A DNA stretch of 34,505 nucleotides from RZZS01 sp964498755 (GTDB lineage Bacteria > Pseudomonadota > Alphaproteobacteria > Micavibrionales > Micavibrionaceae), in the NCBI GenBank assembly GCA_964498755.1, contig CAZCIB010000023.1:1-34505 (forward strand). Reading direction: 5' to 3'. Of this stretch, positions 33,073 to 34,505 are shown piece after piece. The notes under the pieces are model-generated. The model worked only from the letters and a program-made list of their open reading frames with translations. It was not told where the DNA came from and did no database searches. How positions within the stretch are numbered: the stretch's first letter is position 1; each line of letters starts with the position of its first letter. The position numbers and the translations under genes are program-made.

Positions 33073-34448
33073 GCAGGCGCCCTGTTGGCGCGCAACTCTT
33101 GCTGGTAAGAAATAAACCCGGCAAGTTCGGCGTCCCATTCTTGGCCCCGGTTTTCGTAAAAAGTTTTCATTTTTTCAGCGGCGCGATTCCATGCGGCAAG
33201 CATTTCAGGACCGGGTTTTTTCTCTCTGAGATTTGAGCGGCGCAGCGTGCAAATTGTGAGAGCTTCAGCTTCTTCGGGGGCTACGATAGCAAGCCCGGGG
33301 TTGGTAATATCTTCAAAAACCTGCCGAGCGAATGTCGAAGCGGGGACTTTTTCACTCTCTTTTTTGAAAATGCGGCTTAGTCCTTCGTTCCATTCGGGCG
33401 GCGGAAATTTTATAGATTCTTTGGGTGAGGCATCGGGAGGCTGTTTTGATGCGCGATCTTTTATGAGCCCCGGAAAAACCCTGGTCAATGCTTGCATGCC
33501 ATCCTTATCAGCATGTTGAGCAAGACCATCAACCGCAGATTCGATCATCACCCGTTGTTCTTCCAGCGAGGCAAGACAAAGAGCGACGAAAGCCGCTGCG
33601 CCTTCTGGCGGAAGGCTTTTATGGGCCAGTTTTTCAAGCAATGACCTGTCTTCCGGTGAGATGTCGTGCTTCACGGAAGCTCCGAGTTTTACGCGGTGAG
33701 AAGCTTCTTTGCCCTTATTTTTTCCTGCCTCGCGGGGTCTTTGAATTTTGGCGGGCTTGCCTTCATATAATTCCAGACTGACATGCTCAATTGCCTTAAG
33801 AGATTTTTCCTCTGCGGCGTTTACAACTTTTTGTTTTGCCTTTGCCGCGTGATCCCGCACAACGCTCTCATCAAGCTGCATAAGTTCGGCTATTTCCGCA
33901 GGCGTTTTTAATTGCCTGCGCTTCAGCAAGGCGCCGAGCATTAAAACTTCCAGCTCTCTTACGTCAAGAACCTGCGCCGCAGTTCTTGTGACGGTTTGAT
34001 GATGCGGTTCCACGTTCAGGTTTTGATCGTACTTTTCGAGCAAAGCTTTTTTGTCTTCCGGAAGCGTATCGAAAATGGATGCTTTTCCTCTTCTATTATA
34101 AAAAGGTTGTTCTGCCTTTCTTTTCCTCAGATCGCTTGTTCCGTCGGCCAGATGATCGGGGGCAAGATTTCCTCGTTCTGAGGTATTTTGCAAGGGGGGA
34201 GGCGCTGCGCTGCGCGCGCGTACTGGACGTCTTTGGGAGGGGGCGCGCATGCTGTCCGGAGAGAGCGGGATATCTTTTCTGTCCTGAAAAGTTTTTTTAA
34301 AGGCTTTGGCGGACATAAGCGGGGAGAGACGCTTTTTTGAGCCTCGAGGCCAGACGTAATCAATTTGGCGCAGGGCCAGCGCTGCTACGTGTTTTTCGCA
34401 TTTGGTAATGCTAAGGCCTGCGGCTACGGATAATTCACCAGCAATCAT
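33069..34448 (-). CDS. Unknown large basic protein with possible helix-turn-helix
   Basis: 459 residues as given from ATG 34448; the same frame is open for 19 more codons to the right edge, so the gene may continue. Two regions look like DNA binding: residues 5-30 (a helix-turn-helix-like ELSVAAGLSITKCEKHVAAL) and 160-215 (ELEVLMLGALLKRRQLKTPAEIAELMQLDESVVRDHAAKAKQKV, resembling sigma region 4). Between them an Arg/Ser/Pro-rich disordered linker. The rest is helical and basic-to-mixed, no membrane segments. ATG at 34316 (MSAKAF) is another possible start. No family recognised; a regulator is a guess from the helix-turn-helix look. Confidence 0.6.
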   Translation of the reverse strand: MIAGELSVAAGLSITKCEKHVAALALRQIDYVWPRGSKKRLSPLMSAKAFKKTFQDRKDIPLSPDSMRAPSQRRPVRARSAAPPPLQNTSERGNLAPDHLADGTSDLRKRKAEQPFYNRRGKASIFDTLPEDKKALLEKYDQNLNVEPHHQTVTRTAAQVLDVRELEVLMLGALLKRRQLKTPAEIAELMQLDESVVRDHAAKAKQKVVNAAEEKSLKAIEHVSLELYEGKPAKIQRPREAGKNKGKEASHRVKLGASVKHDISPEDRSLLEKLAHKSLPPEGAAAFVALCLASLEEQRVMIESAVDGLAQHADKDGMQALTRVFPGLIKDRASKQPPDASPKESIKFPPPEWNEGLSRIFKKESEKVPASTFARQVFEDITNPGLAIVAPEEAEALTICTLRRSNLREKKPGPEMLAAWNRAAEKMKTFYENRGQEWDAELAGFISYQQELRANRAPA

Positions 34449-34461
34449 CCTAAGGGCGCCT
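34446..34461. repeat. 16-bp inverted partner of 39-54
   Basis: GGGCGCCTCTAAAAAC. Reading outward, both edges start with this sequence, then diverge. Resembles the terminal inverted repeat of an insertion sequence at two different ends. Confidence 0.9.
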
Positions 34462-34505
34462 CTAAAAACCCCCTGACATATGAGCGCAGATTTGCGATTC
34501 TGTCC

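Overview
The window looks like a piece of an alphaproteobacterial chromosome, probably from a poorly characterised lineage. This rests on a long Suv3-type RNA helicase, the rph-rdgB pair diverging from hrcA, grpE just downstream of hrcA, a long-chain polyprenyl diphosphate synthase, HemW, YgfZ and pyruvate phosphate dikinase. Assignment below class level is not possible from sequence reading alone. Genes alternate strands often, so transcription units are short.

Layout. 1-4.4 kb: a truncated gene at the edge, an unknown small protein, a Rap1a/Tai-like exported protein coupled to the Suv3-like helicase. 4.5-6.2 kb: a large unknown periplasmic protein. 6.2-12.5 kb: on the minus strand rph-rdgB-mscS type channel, then hemW, interrupted by an accessory block (GNAT, a frameshifted MFS transporter, an orphan IcmD/DotP-like secretion protein). 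12.7-16.3 kb: hrcA, an unknown secreted protein, grpE, a single-domain response regulator and tRNA-Pro(CGG). 16.3-23 kb: polyprenyl synthase, a tRNA-type N6-adenine methyltransferase coupled to an S49 peptidase, a VapBC pair, a second AT-richer S49 peptidase, and an alpha2-type glycyl-tRNA synthetase. 23-25 kb: GNAT, an unknown protein and a ParD-like/RelE-like toxin-antitoxin pair. 25.2-33 kb: ppdK, ygfZ, a family 9 glycosyltransferase, a lipoprotein, an oligopeptide-type solute-binding protein and a macrodomain protein. 33-34.5 kb: a large unknown protein whose frame runs off the window.

The most unusual thing here is repeat biology. Many gaps, gene ends and even gene interiors carry palindromes whose arms are built of short tandem units (7-10 bp). 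Examples: a 32-bp perfect inverted repeat enclosing a second palindrome of different unit length (28990-29195); a 32-bp coding hairpin of 8-bp units inside ygfZ; two arrays of the same CTCGCNN heptamer 23 kb apart; three copies of a GGGGACGGAGT hairpin, one of which supplies the stop codons of two convergent genes; and a compound three-hairpin element upstream of glyS. A 60-bp copy of the glyS 3' end (57/60 identical) sits 1,345 bp away on the far side of the second S49 gene, which is the footprint expected from insertion at a gene end or from a local duplication. A 38-bp tandem duplication breaks the MFS gene, and removing one copy restores the frame exactly.

Functionally the core genes cover RNA processing and translation (Suv3-like helicase, RNase PH, GlyRS, tRNA-Pro, methyltransferase), heat-shock control (HrcA, GrpE), nucleotide-pool sanitation (RdgB), quinone side-chain synthesis, haem and Fe-S maintenance (HemW, YgfZ), and central carbon metabolism (PPDK). 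The accessory genes are mostly stress, toxin-antitoxin, envelope and transport genes.
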